Counted from the stretch's first letter, positions 1 through 8,769 are shown. The stretch: 64,000 nt of DNA from Ruminococcus sp. UNK.MGS-30 (GCA_000980705.1 LBCK01000004.1:225910-289909); one strand, 5' to 3'. Notes: generated from the sequence alone by a model not told the origin. Made by a program: numbers and translations.

Positions 1-3000
1 CCATTCAGATCATAGGTTGTTGCACCAGAGTTATAGCCTGTGCTGTCAGTCGTTCTTACCAAATGTCCCCACGCATCATATTCATAATTCGTGGTCATGT
101 AGTCAGAATCATTTGTGCTGTTCAAACCCGTGTACATTTTGGTTTGGATACTAGCATTGTTGTAGAAATATTTGGTGATATTCTTCTCACCATTAGACGT
201 GCCGTCACTCAATGTTACCTGTGTCAGCAACCCCTGTGCATTGTACTGATTTTCAGTTACACTATACTTTACTGTATCCGAATCCTGCTTTTGAACAGTT
301 TGCTTTGCAAGCGTTACATTACCATTCTTGTCATACTGATTTTCCGTCACGGAGTAGTTGACAGAACCATCTGATTTGGTGTTGAACGGTGTGTAGGTCT
401 TAGTAACCTTGTTCAGATAACCGTATTCATATTTCGTGATGTTGCCCAATGCATCTGTCTGACGAGCAAGCTGCCCGTTGGCATAGTATGCACTAGTCCG
501 CTTAGTTTCACCATTTGTTTTTTCGTAAATTGTGTGTTCCTTGATATCGGTCAGCATTTCGGAAATAACCTGCTTGTTTTCAGTAATGTAGGTTGTTTTA
601 GTTGTTTTTAAACCCTTGCAAGAGTGAGAAGCTGAAGCATCAAGTGCAGAATAAATGTCAAAATTGTATCCTGCAAATTCATAGGATGTCTTCGTTAAAA
701 TTTGCTTTGTGCCATTTTCACTGCCCAAGAAATATGTTGCCTTTTCTCTTTGAAGACCATCATACGCCGTCAGATTCATTGTGCCGTCTGGATTGGTTTT
801 CTTGATTACCTGTCCATACGCATCATACACATAAGAGGTAACATTACCTTCTGCATCTGTTTCTGATTTTTTGTTTCCGTCCGGATAATAAGTTGTCAAG
901 CTGCCGTGGCTCTTATCCGCAGAATAATTCGGTGCATACTCCGCAGTTTTGCGGCTCAGCAAATCATATTCTGCAACGGTAGTTGCCGGTGTGCTTCCCG
1001 TTCCGTAATCTCTAGTAACTGTAACATTGTTAAACTTATCGTACTCATATTCCTTTACAGAATAAAGATTTTTGGAAATATCAAAACTGGTGGTTTCCTT
1101 TGACACTTGAAGTTGTGCATTATACTCATAAGAAACTGTATTTACAACAGTATTTCCATCCTTCAGTGTCTTGGATTTTACCAGTCCTTTTCCAACGCCA
1201 TCCTTGTAGTAATCATACTCAGTTACATTACCTTCGGGGTCGGTTGTAGCACGAATCAACCCTGCAATTCCACTCACATAACTATCAGCATAATATTCAT
1301 GACTCGTGATTGCATAACTTGCCTCATTCGCTGCAAGATACTTCACTGGATCAAAATTATCTGCTGTAACTGTATTGATATCAGTTTGAGACAATGGATG
1401 CAGACTGGTTGCTTCTTTCAAAAGCCGAGTTCCATTCGAATCATATGCTTTGATAGTTGCATTCCCAGATTCGTCAACTTCTGCAATAACACTGTTTTTA
1501 TCATTGTAATTGGCAAGTGTGTATGTACCGTCAGCATTTATTGTTTTGATAACATTTCCGTTAGTATCACGCTCATACTTTGTTGTATTTCCCATGATAT
1601 CAACGCTTTCGGACATTTCATCATACTTATTTTCGCCATCAACCATATTATAAGTGATTTTATCCACTTCATAGGTTTGACCATCGGTTTCCACAGTATT
1701 TGTCTTTACTGCATACTTTTCATCATAGTTATAGGTGTACGTTTTGACCAGCGTATCACCATCATATTCTTTCAGTCCCGTCTGTTTCTGTGTTTTATCA
1801 TAGGTATAAACCTGTTTCAGACCAGATGCATTGGTCAGCCAATTTACAGAGCCATTATCGTTATACACGATCTGGTCTGTCATTTCATCGTAGCAGTTTG
1901 TAATTTTACAAAGTCTGCCTTTTCCATCATATTCATAGGATTCTGTTCCGCCAGATACGCTTGTTGCAGATACTAACTGAAAATCTCCGTTATATGCATA
2001 AGTAACCACACGACCTGCGGCGGTATCTTCAATACTGGTAATCCGAGAATGTTCTTTATTGCCATTATAGGTGATTGTATAAGTTCTGCCAGTGGAATCT
2101 GTCACTATACGCTGGTTATTTGTCATAGAAGAGATGGTTAAGACATTACCTTCTGCATCTTTGACCCAATCTAATTCGCCGTTTGTATTAAAGTGATATT
2201 TTGACTGTGCTGCATTTGTAATAGTGTATTCGTTTCCGGACTTTGTCATAGTGCTATGAGCGTTCAGACACTCAAATCCACCTTTTCCATTATCCTTAAA
2301 TGTAGTGTTCGAGCCATCGGGCAAAACAACCTGATAATACCCAGCAGCCGGCTTTACAATCTTGCTGACATCAATATTAAAATCCCAACCAATTCCGAAA
2401 GAGCCTTCCTCATTGCTGGTAGAATTGTAGGTACGAATAAAATCAGACTGTACTCCTGGAGATTCGACACTCAAATCCGTAAAGGATTTGGTATAGTTAC
2501 CAGTTGCGATATGGACACCATCACCCATTTCCCAACCTTTTCGATAAAGCGTATAGTCCGGTTCATCATAAGGTCTCCACCACGGGCGGAACCAGTAGTT
2601 TTCTGCAGTAAAATCATATATAAAATCAATACCGCCATCAAAATTAAAGGTTCTTTCCGTATTCAAAGAGCCATCTTCATTATTGATATATGTTTCGCAG
2701 TTGTCCCAAAGGACTGTTTGCTTACCGCCTTCATAACCAAAATGAATGACTTGTGAACCGGAAGAGTAGATCGATTTCGGGCCAGAAGCTTCATTCACTT
2801 CCCAGGTCGGACCATAGAAACAGATATTACCTGCTGTCCATTTTCCTTCCATATCAGTTAACGTGATGTAGTTCCAGTTACCATATACTTCGAGCCAATC
2901 TGCACTGTTTGTCATCCAGATGGTATCATAACAATTTGCCTGACCGAAATTAAAATCGCCGCCAATAACTACTGTACCGCCATTCAGACGCATATTTTGT

Positions 3001-4511
3001 CCGGCATTTCCACCCCAACCATCTGGAGAAGCGGTACGAAATACTAAGTTATTGGAAACTTCCAAATAACCATTGCTAATATTCAGTGTTGCTCCTTGAT
3101 TGCCAGACCAAAATTTCGGAATATCAGTTGTAAAGGACATACAGTCGCCTACATACAGGGAACAGCCATTCAGGTTCAAATCCGTATCATGCAAATTTAA
3201 GCTGCCCTGAAAAGCACCGCTTTCCTGCATAATCAGCGTTCTCTTAAAGGCATGATCCCAATCCAAATCGCCAGAAGCCTTGTATGCGGCAGAAAACCAT
3301 GCAACATCCGCTTCATCAATTGTGCCACTGTCGTCTTTGTCCATGTACTCATAATAATTTTCAGTACGTCCTTGCATGGCAGCATAGTAATTCAGCATAT
3401 TTGCATCATTATCATTCTCATCTACTATGCCATCTCGGTTCATATCATGATTATACAAATAGGCATCATCAGAGTATAAGTAATCCAAAAAACTTGAAAG
3501 ATCTTCAATTGTAAAATAACCGTCTCCTGTCATATCTGGAATATTTACAATCTGATTGTTATCGTATCCGCAAAGCATATCATATAAAAGTTTGTAATCA
3601 TAAAGATTGAGCACACCATCATCATTAATGTCATAATCACGAATACCCGAGACATCATAGAAACTTCCCGATTCTAAACTATCATATAAAGAGCAAAATA
3701 TGTCCAGTTCCTCTTGGTCTACAATACCATTTTCATCTTTTAAATCCATTGATAAATTAAAATGATCATTACCACGAGTTTCTCCTAAGCAACTCTGTAC
3801 ATATGCCAAGTCTTTTCCATTGATAACATCGTCGCTCCACTCGTTGTCGTGTTCTTCATTCCAAGTGGTATCACCTGGAACTAATGTTACTGTGTTGCGA
3901 GAATCACCGGATCCAACAGTATAAGTACCAGTACCAAAATCCTTCAAGTAAAACGGCAAATAACCATCACTTTCATATTTGACATGATAGATGCCACTAC
4001 CGCTGCTTGCTGTTACAGAATAACTGTCACCACTTCGGAGTTCCTGGTATTCAATTTCATTCCAGTTCTCATCAAAAATACGTACATAAATCGGCGTTTT
4101 GTCTTTAATTCCATTGACAACGCCTTGTTTAACAATACCAGTTACTGTTAATTCACCTGCTGGAGCATCGCCATCCGAAGCAGTCGTAATAGCTGCAGTA
4201 TGATCTTGCACTGCTTCGTCTGATTCGGATTGAACAGAAATATCGTCTTCTGCAATCTCCTCATTATTAGCAGTTTCATTTTTGTCTTCAGCAACATCAA
4301 AATAATCTACTTTTCCAAGATCTTTTGTTGCTTCTTCAAATTCCTTGGCAAGCTGGTCTTTGTTCTTTGCTCCTTCAATCGCTTCTGCAGCAGATGCAAT
4401 TGTATCAGCATGTAAAAGACCTTGGGCACTGCCGTCGCCAAAAATCATGACCTGTCCCATGAACATTAGGGACATGACTCCGGCAAGTGTTCTTGTCAGT
4501 TTTTTATTCAT
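1..4511 (-). CDS. Secreted giant RHS/YD-repeat protein with EF-hand (dockerin-like) repeats, 3' end outside the window
   Basis: An open frame of 1503 codons runs without a stop from ATG 4511 to the left edge, so the C-terminus is missing. The start has a strong AAGGAGG site and a signal peptide (MNKKLTRTLAGVMS...). After an acidic linker comes a beta-rich module (about residues 105-205). Next is a run of Ca-binding EF-hand-like loops near residues 255-390 (DINDDG, DMTGDG, DMNRDG, DKDDSG), each spaced like dockerin repeats. A beta-helix-like segment follows, then a DUF6531-like RHS entry (RTYNST...GSFGIGW near residue 690), then tandem YD repeats (YEYD.FN.V, YVYDAYGQV, YEYGYLNKV) to the edge. 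RHS/YD proteins are usually large shells that can carry a variable C-terminal toxin; whether this one does cannot be seen. The ATG overlaps the agrB stop (ATGA), so it is the last visible gene of the agr operon. Composition is A+T-richer than the core genes. Confidence 0.85.
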   Translation of the reverse strand, partial: MNKKLTRTLAGVMSLMFMGQVMIFGDGSAQGLLHADTIASAAEAIEGAKNKDQLAKEFEEATKDLGKVDYFDVAEDKNETANNEEIAEDDISVQSESDEAVQDHTAAITTASDGDAPAGELTVTGIVKQGVVNGIKDKTPIYVRIFDENWNEIEYQELRSGDSYSVTASSGSGIYHVKYESDGYLPFYLKDFGTGTYTVGSGDSRNTVTLVPGDTTWNEEHDNEWSDDVINGKDLAYVQSCLGETRGNDHFNLSMDLKDENGIVDQEELDIFCSLYDSLESGSFYDVSGIRDYDINDDGVLNLYDYKLLYDMLCGYDNNQIVNIPDMTGDGYFTIEDLSSFLDYLYSDDAYLYNHDMNRDGIVDENDNDANMLNYYAAMQGRTENYYEYMDKDDSGTIDEADVAWFSAAYKASGDLDWDHAFKRTLIMQESGAFQGSLNLHDTDLNLNGCSLYVGDCMSFTTDIPKFWSGNQGATLNISNGYLEVSNNLVFRTASPDGWGGNAGQNMRLNGGTVVIGGDFNFGQANCYDTIWMTNSADWLEVYGNWNYITLTDMEGKWTAGNICFYGPTWEVNEASGPKSIYSSGSQVIHFGYEGGKQTVLWDNCETYINNEDGSLNTERTFNFDGGIDFIYDFTAENYWFRPWWRPYDEPDYTLYRKGWEMGDGVHIATGNYTKSFTDLSVESPGVQSDFIRTYNSTSNEEGSFGIGWDFNIDVSKIVKPAAGYYQVVLPDGSNTTFKDNGKGGFECLNAHSTMTKSGNEYTITNAAQSKYHFNTNGELDWVKDAEGNVLTISSMTNNQRIVTDSTGRTYTITYNGNKEHSRITSIEDTAAGRVVTYAYNGDFQLVSATSVSGGTESYEYDGKGRLCKITNCYDEMTDQIVYNDNGSVNWLTNASGLKQVYTYDKTQKQTGLKEYDGDTLVKTYTYNYDEKYAVKTNTVETDGQTYEVDKITYNMVDGENKYDEMSESVDIMGNTTKYERDTNGNVIKTINADGTYTLANYNDKNSVIAEVDESGNATIKAYDSNGTRLLKEATSLHPLSQTDINTVTADNFDPVKYLAANEASYAITSHEYYADSYVSGIAGLIRATTDPEGNVTEYDYYKDGVGKGLVKSKTLKDGNTVVNTVSYEYNAQLQVSKETTSFDISKNLYSVKEYEYDKFNNVTVTRDYGTGSTPATTVAEYDLLSRKTAEYAPNYSADKSHGSLTTYYPDGNKKSETDAEGNVTSYVYDAYGQVIKKTNPDGTMNLTAYDGLQREKATYFLGSENGTKQILTKTSYEFAGYNFDIYSALDASASHSCKGLKTTKTTYITENKQVISEMLTDIKEHTIYEKTNGETKRTSAYYANGQLARQTDALGNITKYEYGYLNKVTKTYTPFNTKSDGSVNYSVTENQYDKNGNVTLAKQTVQKQDSDTVKYSVTENQYNAQGLLTQVTLSDGTSNGEKNITKYFYNNASIQTKMYTGLNSTNDSDYMTTNYEYDAWGHLVRTTDSTGYNSGATTYDLN

Positions 4512-5104
4512 GCACTTCCTCCTTTTTTATTTTCAAAAACATTCTTTCCTTTTCCAAGCAGCAACATCACTGCAAGAGAGCACCATGCAATCTCCAATAC
4601 CAAAACAAATTGTGTGAAATGTAAAGCAAACAACAGCATCGCCACAATCATTTCTATTGTCATCACAACAATTGCTCGAATATGATAAACATGATGTTCT
4701 TTTTCATCCAATCTCTTATTTCGATCTTCCACCGGCGACAGCAAAAAAACAACGATGCAGGCTATCAACGACAATGTTGTAATCACCCAAAAATACGTTT
4801 GGGGCGTGTATTTTACGATACACAGTACAATCCATAACATTATCGCAGAAAATGCCCAGCATCGCTGCGGTGTAGAAGCATGATAGCCTCCGGCATATAC
4901 TCTTAATGGGATATATGCGATTGTGTAAACCATCGCCGGCACAGCAAGTCCCATTATAAATCCAATCAGGAGCATTGTTAGAATGTTCAGAATTGTTGCA
5001 AACATCTGACGCAGGCCATATTCATACAATGTTCTATTGGATTTTGAGATAATGCCACAGTGTTCTAGCCTATCTGCAATCTTACAAGATAATTTAACAA
5101 ACAT
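4508..5104 (-). CDS. agrB: AgrB-like autoinducing-peptide processing protease
   Basis: A 198-residue integral membrane protein with about five to six hydrophobic segments. It carries the AgrB signature GGYHASTPQRC: His75 and Cys82 are seven residues apart, the same spacing as the catalytic His77/Cys84 pair of Staphylococcus aureus AgrB. AgrB cleaves the AgrD pro-peptide behind its signal segment and forms the thiolactone at the membrane. The start overlaps the agrD stop by one base (TGATG), and its stop overlaps the start of the RHS gene (ATGA), so signal peptide, processing enzyme and RHS protein are translationally coupled. Length is typical of the family. The identification is firm; the exact peptide made is inferred from agrD. 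Confidence 0.93.
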   Translation of the reverse strand: MFVKLSCKIADRLEHCGIISKSNRTLYEYGLRQMFATILNILTMLLIGFIMGLAVPAMVYTIAYIPLRVYAGGYHASTPQRCWAFSAIMLWIVLCIVKYTPQTYFWVITTLSLIACIVVFLLSPVEDRNKRLDEKEHHVYHIRAIVVMTIEMIVAMLLFALHFTQFVLVLEIAWCSLAVMLLLGKGKNVFENKKGGSA

Positions 5105-5247
5105 CAGAACTTGCGAAGTTTTTTAGCTGTATCAGGCAATTCTTCCTGATAAGTCATCCAAGTACAGGTTGAATTTACTGTCAGTGTTGTAAAAACCATT
5201 GCTAAAGCAGCAAGCATACCGCCATATTTCAAAATAATCTTTTTCAT
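5104..5247 (-). CDS. agrD: AgrD-like autoinducing peptide precursor
   Basis: A 47-residue pro-peptide starting at ATG 5247, 8 bases after GGAGT; an upstream in-frame ATG at 5337 lacks a good ribosome site. It has the three-part AgrD layout: a basic amphipathic leader with a hydrophobic segment (MKKIILKYGGMLAALAMVF), a central cysteine region (NSTCTWMTYQEELPD) and a charged C-terminal tail (TAKKLRKF). The core closely resembles the Clostridium perfringens type (SACxWFTYQPEEP), in which Cys to Thr closes a five-residue thiolactone. By that analogy the predicted ring is C-T-W-M-T with a short N-terminal tail; this is inference. The gene sits between the sensor kinase and agrB, as expected. Confidence 0.88.
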   Translation of the reverse strand: MKKIILKYGGMLAALAMVFTTLTVNSTCTWMTYQEELPDTAKKLRKF

Positions 5248-5287
5248 ATTTATCACTCCAATCTTTTTATTTTGCCTGCAAAACAAA

Positions 5288-5320
5288 TTATAACAAAAAA
5301 AGAGCCGCAAAAGCGACTCT
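5288..5320 (-). terminator. Terminator-like hairpin with adjacent -10 between agrC and agrD
   Basis: Read on the minus strand, an 8-bp stem with one G-U pair (AGAGTCGC / GCGGCTCT, loop TTTT, 5301-5320) is followed by seven T residues (5294-5300), the form of an intrinsic terminator. A TATAAT hexamer (5288-5293) follows immediately. No good -35 is visible for it. The pair could uncouple the sensor genes from agrD-agrB-RHS. Confidence 0.6.
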
Positions 5321-5363
5321 TGTAAAAAACGACCCATGTTAATGTCAAAATTCGACTATTTTC

Positions 5364-6626
5364 TCACTCTGTTTCATGATGAAAACTCGTATTGCAGAGC
5401 ATGACATCTGTAATAAAATATATATCATTATAATCGTATATAATGTCTCCATCATATTTTTCCAATATGCTGGAAACGCTTTTCAGTCCTAATCCATGTA
5501 ATTGCTTTTCCTCCTTTGTTGTCATCAATGTTTCTTTCTCTTTTATGATATTTCCATCATAGGTATTTTCTATATGGATAAAAAGAATGTTTTTCTCAAA
5601 ATAAATATTGATAAAGAAGTATTTCCTTTCCGCTTTTTCGATAGCTTCTATTGCATTGTTTAATAAATTTCCAAGTATGATGTTGAGGTCAAACACATTA
5701 ATTTTCAAGTCCTTTGGTATCGTTATAGAATACTTTAAATGGACGTTTTTGTTTTTCATCTCCTGCAACTTGTAATTAAGAATACTATCAATCTCGGAAT
5801 TTCCGGTGTCAACAAATTGCTGATGAAGCGAGAGAAAACCCAAACCCTCTTCAATATAATGAATCAGTCCTTGATTATCCGCTTTTTTTGCATAATTTAC
5901 AATAGAGATTAAATGATTCTTGAAATCGTGTTGTAAGTATCGAATTCTATTCTGGGATTCTTGTAATAATTCTAATTCACTATGTTGTGCTTTCACCGCT
6001 TGCTCCAAAAGCTTTTTCTCATAGATGACTTCATAATTCTTCTGGAGGCTATCATACATATAAAAAATGAGTAAATTAAAACTAATTAAAATAAAAGCTA
6101 CAGTGATTGTTTTTATGCTGTACTGATACATAGTTAAAATACCAACCAAAATGCTCCCAATTGGCACAGTCAAAATTGTTGCTAAATACAGTTTATCAAT
6201 TTCATGATAAGCCCGTTTTTTCCAAATATATTCAAAAATCAATTCTATTAAAAAGGTAATCAGTACTGTGGCAATTCCACTACTCATTATAATGGAATCC
6301 ACTTTTGTTATGAGAATAATGGTATATACAATACCGTCTGCAAGCATATTAACTACATAAAATGCTAATGCTACAAATAATTTACTTGTTACTTTCGACT
6401 CATACAAAAATGAGAGAGCAATCAATGGAATTATATTTGTTAAGATATTTAAAGTGAAATTTCCAAATAAGATAGCACCAAAACTATTGATTAAAAAATA
6501 GAATGTAAATCCTATTATAATCCAGATTTGTTTCACTTTTGCAGTACCAAACATAGTATTTAAAAGCTTAAAATAAATATAGATACGAAAAGCATTTCCT
6601 ATTAAATATACGAGCTGTTCCTGCAT
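5364..6626 (-). CDS. agrC: AgrC-like sensor histidine kinase (GHKL family)
   Basis: 420 residues from ATG 6626, which is preceded by GAGGAG at good spacing; a longer frame from 6656 overlaps the regulator gene and has no ribosome site. The N-terminal half contains six to seven transmembrane segments, the peptide-sensing part in AgrC proteins. A coiled-coil linker (about residues 200-235) precedes the H-box LQHDFKNHL with the phospho-accepting His. The ATPase domain has an N-box (NLLNNAIEAI) and a G-box (GLGLKSV). No separate F-box is obvious, as is usual in the HPK10/GHKL kinases of peptide-sensing systems. Its partner is the LytTR regulator four bases upstream. The expected ligand is the processed AgrD peptide; this is inferred from context. 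Confidence 0.9.
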   Translation of the reverse strand: MQEQLVYLIGNAFRIYIYFKLLNTMFGTAKVKQIWIIIGFTFYFLINSFGAILFGNFTLNILTNIIPLIALSFLYESKVTSKLFVALAFYVVNMLADGIVYTIILITKVDSIIMSSGIATVLITFLIELIFEYIWKKRAYHEIDKLYLATILTVPIGSILVGILTMYQYSIKTITVAFILISFNLLIFYMYDSLQKNYEVIYEKKLLEQAVKAQHSELELLQESQNRIRYLQHDFKNHLISIVNYAKKADNQGLIHYIEEGLGFLSLHQQFVDTGNSEIDSILNYKLQEMKNKNVHLKYSITIPKDLKINVFDLNIILGNLLNNAIEAIEKAERKYFFINIYFEKNILFIHIENTYDGNIIKEKETLMTTKEEKQLHGLGLKSVSSILEKYDGDIIYDYNDIYFITDVMLCNTSFHHETE

Positions 6627-6630
6627 ATTA

Positions 6631-7356
6631 TCACTCCTCTCTAAATCGATCTGCACTATACTTCAAAATTGCTCTGCGAACTTCTTTTCTATTTGGTTTG
6701 CTAATAGGCAACTCTCTACAATCATCAATTGTCAGTGAATCATAACTATATGATGAAATATGAGCAATGTTAATATAGAAAGATTTATGGATCATAAGGA
6801 AATTTTTTAGAATTTTCATTTCTGACAAATCACTCAATTTTCCATAAAATTCATGTGATTCATTTGAACAATAGACAGTAATCTTTCTTCCATTGCTTTC
6901 AAAATATTGTATCTGCTCTATTGGTATTCGCTTTTTTACATTTTTGTTTGTTAGTTCAAAAAAATCTTTCTTGGAATATAATCGAAGATATTCACCCAGG
7001 CAAGAAAATAATGTTTCTCTTTGTATGGGTTTCATCAAAAAGTGAAATGGATGCACCTGAAATAATTCCATGGCATATCCCATTTTAGAAGAGATATAAA
7101 TAATTTGACACAAGTAATCTTGGTTTATCTCACGTATATGTCTACCGACCTCTACACCATTAATCTTAGCTAACTCAATATCCAATAGAATTAAATCAAA
7201 ATGTATATCATCTTCCAGATCAGCCAAAAGATTTTCTCCATTGTAATAGATTGAAATATCAAAAATCATTTTGAATTTCATTTCGTATTCTTTCAGAAAA
7301 AATAGTAGTTCATCACATACTGCTTTTTCGTCATCCACTACTGCTATGCAAATCAC
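6631..7356 (-). CDS. agrA: AgrA-like LytTR response regulator
   Basis: 241 residues beginning at GTG 7356 with an AAGGGG site upstream. Residues 1-120 form a receiver domain: acidic pocket VVDDEK, phospho-acceptor Asp in LILLDIEL, and Lys in MKPIQ. Residues 140-235 form a LytTR DNA-binding domain (IQYFESNGRKI, MIHKSFYINIAHI). This is the AgrA/ComE architecture; such regulators bind paired direct repeats upstream of target promoters. It is the first gene of the operon, ahead of agrC, agrD, agrB and the RHS gene. The order A-C-D-B differs from the B-D-C-A order of staphylococci. A consensus-like promoter lies 40-70 bases upstream. Confidence 0.92.
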   Translation of the reverse strand: MICIAVVDDEKAVCDELLFFLKEYEMKFKMIFDISIYYNGENLLADLEDDIHFDLILLDIELAKINGVEVGRHIREINQDYLCQIIYISSKMGYAMELFQVHPFHFLMKPIQRETLFSCLGEYLRLYSKKDFFELTNKNVKKRIPIEQIQYFESNGRKITVYCSNESHEFYGKLSDLSEMKILKNFLMIHKSFYINIAHISSYSYDSLTIDDCRELPISKPNRKEVRRAILKYSADRFREE

Positions 7357-7394
7357 GCAATATGCCCCTTTCTTAGCTTTCTCTCTCTATTTCC

Positions 7395-7423
7395 ATAATA
7401 CCATAAAATATCCCAAAAAGCAA
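7395..7423 (-). promoter_or_regulatory. Sigma-A-type promoter of the agr-RHS operon
   Basis: On the minus strand TTGCTT (7423-7418), a 17-bp spacer and TATTAT preceded by TGG (7400-7395) lie about 40 bases upstream of the GTG of the response regulator. It is just outside the left arm of the inverted repeat (7477-7495), so it would stay fixed if the recombinase cassette inverted. Confidence 0.65.
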
Positions 7424-7476
7424 GAAGAATAGATGGTTTATCACTGGAGATACTAAAAGGAAAGAAGCATTTTTGT

Positions 7477-7495
7477 TTCGTAAAATCCGCCCATT
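7477..7495. repeat. Left arm (IR-L) of a 19-bp inverted repeat flanking the recombinase
   Basis: TTCGTAAAATCCGCCCATT is the exact reverse complement of 8846-8864. Matching stops on both sides immediately outside the 19 bp, and no target duplication is visible next to the arms. This fits a recombinase crossover site better than a transposon end. Confidence 0.85.
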
Positions 7496-7538
7496 TATTT
7501 GCAGAAATTTCAGACAAAACAACATCGAATCTGCTATC

Positions 7539-7566
7539 ATTATAGCAGATTTTCAGAAAAAGTAAA
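7539..7566 (-). promoter_or_regulatory. Candidate outward promoter inside the recombinase cassette, facing agr
   Basis: The minus strand has TTTACT (7566-7561), 16 bp and a perfect TATAAT (7544-7539). The -10 sits inside a 9-10 bp palindrome (7529-7550). A second inverted repeat (TTTCAGAAA 7551-7559 / TTTCTGAAA 7574-7582) flanks the spacer region. In the present orientation transcription would cross IR-L towards the agr operon. The -35 is weak, so this is only a candidate. Confidence 0.4.
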
Positions 7567-7668
7567 GTATATATTTCTGAAAATTCATGAATAAATCATA
7601 AGAATCGGAGAAAAAGCAGGCGTTTTCTTGCTTTGAACAGTCCGAAAACTTGTCAGGAGGAATTTCAA

Positions 7669-8769
7669 ATGCCGAGAAGAGACAGCAACATTTACAAGAG
7701 AAAAGACGGTCGGTTTGAGGGACGTGTCCCGATCGGTCATAAGGAAGATGGGTCGCTGAAATACAAATTTGTATATGCCAGAACGCTTTCCGAGGTAAAG
7801 GAAAAGATGGCACAATTTCAAGCTGTTTTGCAGAACCAGCCAGTTTCTGCTTTGAAATTAACCGTGGCAGAGGCATCTCGTCAATGGCTTTCTGCGGCAA
7901 AACTGCGTGTGAAACCGTCCAGTTATGCGCACTACGAAAACATCATTCGCAATCATATTCTTCCGGATCTCGGAACAAAGTATCTCACGGATATGACAAC
8001 ACATCAGCTGAATGATTTTGTCTTTGAGAAACTGCAAAGCGGCCGATTGTGCGGAACTGGCGGACTTTCCGCTCGGTTTGTACAAGACATTATGCGGGTT
8101 TACCACAGCATAGAACAGTATGCGGTGCAGGAATATCACATTCGTGGAACACATTTTACTATGCCGAAAGCAGAGAAAAAGCAGCTGGATGTGCTGTCTT
8201 CTGAGGAGCGAAAGAAGTTGGAACAGTATCTTCTTCAGACAGGGTTGACCATTGATTTGGCGATTCTGCTATGCTTGTTCACCGGTTTGCGTGTAGGTGA
8301 ATTATGCGGCTTACAGTGGAGCGATATTGACTTTGAAAACGGAACACTTTCTGTAAAACGAACGGTGCAGAGAATCTATCGAAATGGCTGCTCTGAGGTA
8401 TTGATCGGCTCTCCCAAAAGCAGAACTTCCGTGCGGACAATTCCGGTTCCGTCCTTCTTGTTGACACTGCTGGAAAAGAAAAAGCGGCAGGATTTTTTGT
8501 ACTTGATTACTGGGAAAAGCAAACCGGCAGAACCGAGAACCATGCAGTATCGGTTTCAGAAAATCCTGAAACTTTGTGGTATCCGAAAGGTTCCATTTCA
8601 TCTGCTTCGACACACTTATGCTACAGATTGTATTGCCCATGGGTTTGATGCAAAGACGCTGAGTGAATTGCTGGGACACGCTGATGCCAGTATTACTTTG
8701 AATCGATATGTGCATTCTTCTATGCAGATGAAGCAGGAATATGTAAAGCGACTGCAATTGACAGGATAA
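7669..8769 (+). CDS. Tyrosine recombinase (phage-integrase family)
   Basis: 366 residues from ATG 7669, six bases after AGGAGGAATTT; an upstream in-frame TTG at 7633 is less likely. It has an N-terminal AP2-like/arm-binding region (KRKDGRFEGRVP), a SAM-like core-binding domain (about 60-165) and a catalytic domain with the R-H-R-H-Y set: Arg in FTGLRVGELCGL, HLLRHTYAT, LLGHADASITL and the nucleophile Tyr in NRYVHSS. It is complete and intact. It resembles Tn916-type integrases, but no excisionase, relaxase or phage gene is beside it. The gene and its leader are enclosed by a perfect 19-bp inverted repeat, so a self-contained DNA invertase is the likeliest role. It is divergent from the agr operon. 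Confidence 0.92.
   Translation: MPRRDSNIYKRKDGRFEGRVPIGHKEDGSLKYKFVYARTLSEVKEKMAQFQAVLQNQPVSALKLTVAEASRQWLSAAKLRVKPSSYAHYENIIRNHILPDLGTKYLTDMTTHQLNDFVFEKLQSGRLCGTGGLSARFVQDIMRVYHSIEQYAVQEYHIRGTHFTMPKAEKKQLDVLSSEERKKLEQYLLQTGLTIDLAILLCLFTGLRVGELCGLQWSDIDFENGTLSVKRTVQRIYRNGCSEVLIGSPKSRTSVRTIPVPSFLLTLLEKKKRQDFLYLITGKSKPAEPRTMQYRFQKILKLCGIRKVPFHLLRHTYATDCIAHGFDAKTLSELLGHADASITLNRYVHSSMQMKQEYVKRLQLTG

Larger units (their letters stand above)
7357..7668. other. Intergenic switch region between agrA and the recombinase
   Basis: 312 bases with no gene. It holds the agr promoter, IR-L, the candidate outward promoter and two short palindromes (7529-7550 and 7551-7582) that may be recombinase accessory sites or part of the recombinase promoter. 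Confidence 0.6.

Noticed and set aside
63..3514. Several plus-strand open frames opposite the RHS gene
   Set aside because: They lie antisense to a continuous 1503-codon frame with signal peptide, strong ribosome site and repeat structure, have no good ribosome sites of their own and encode low-complexity hydrophobic sequence.
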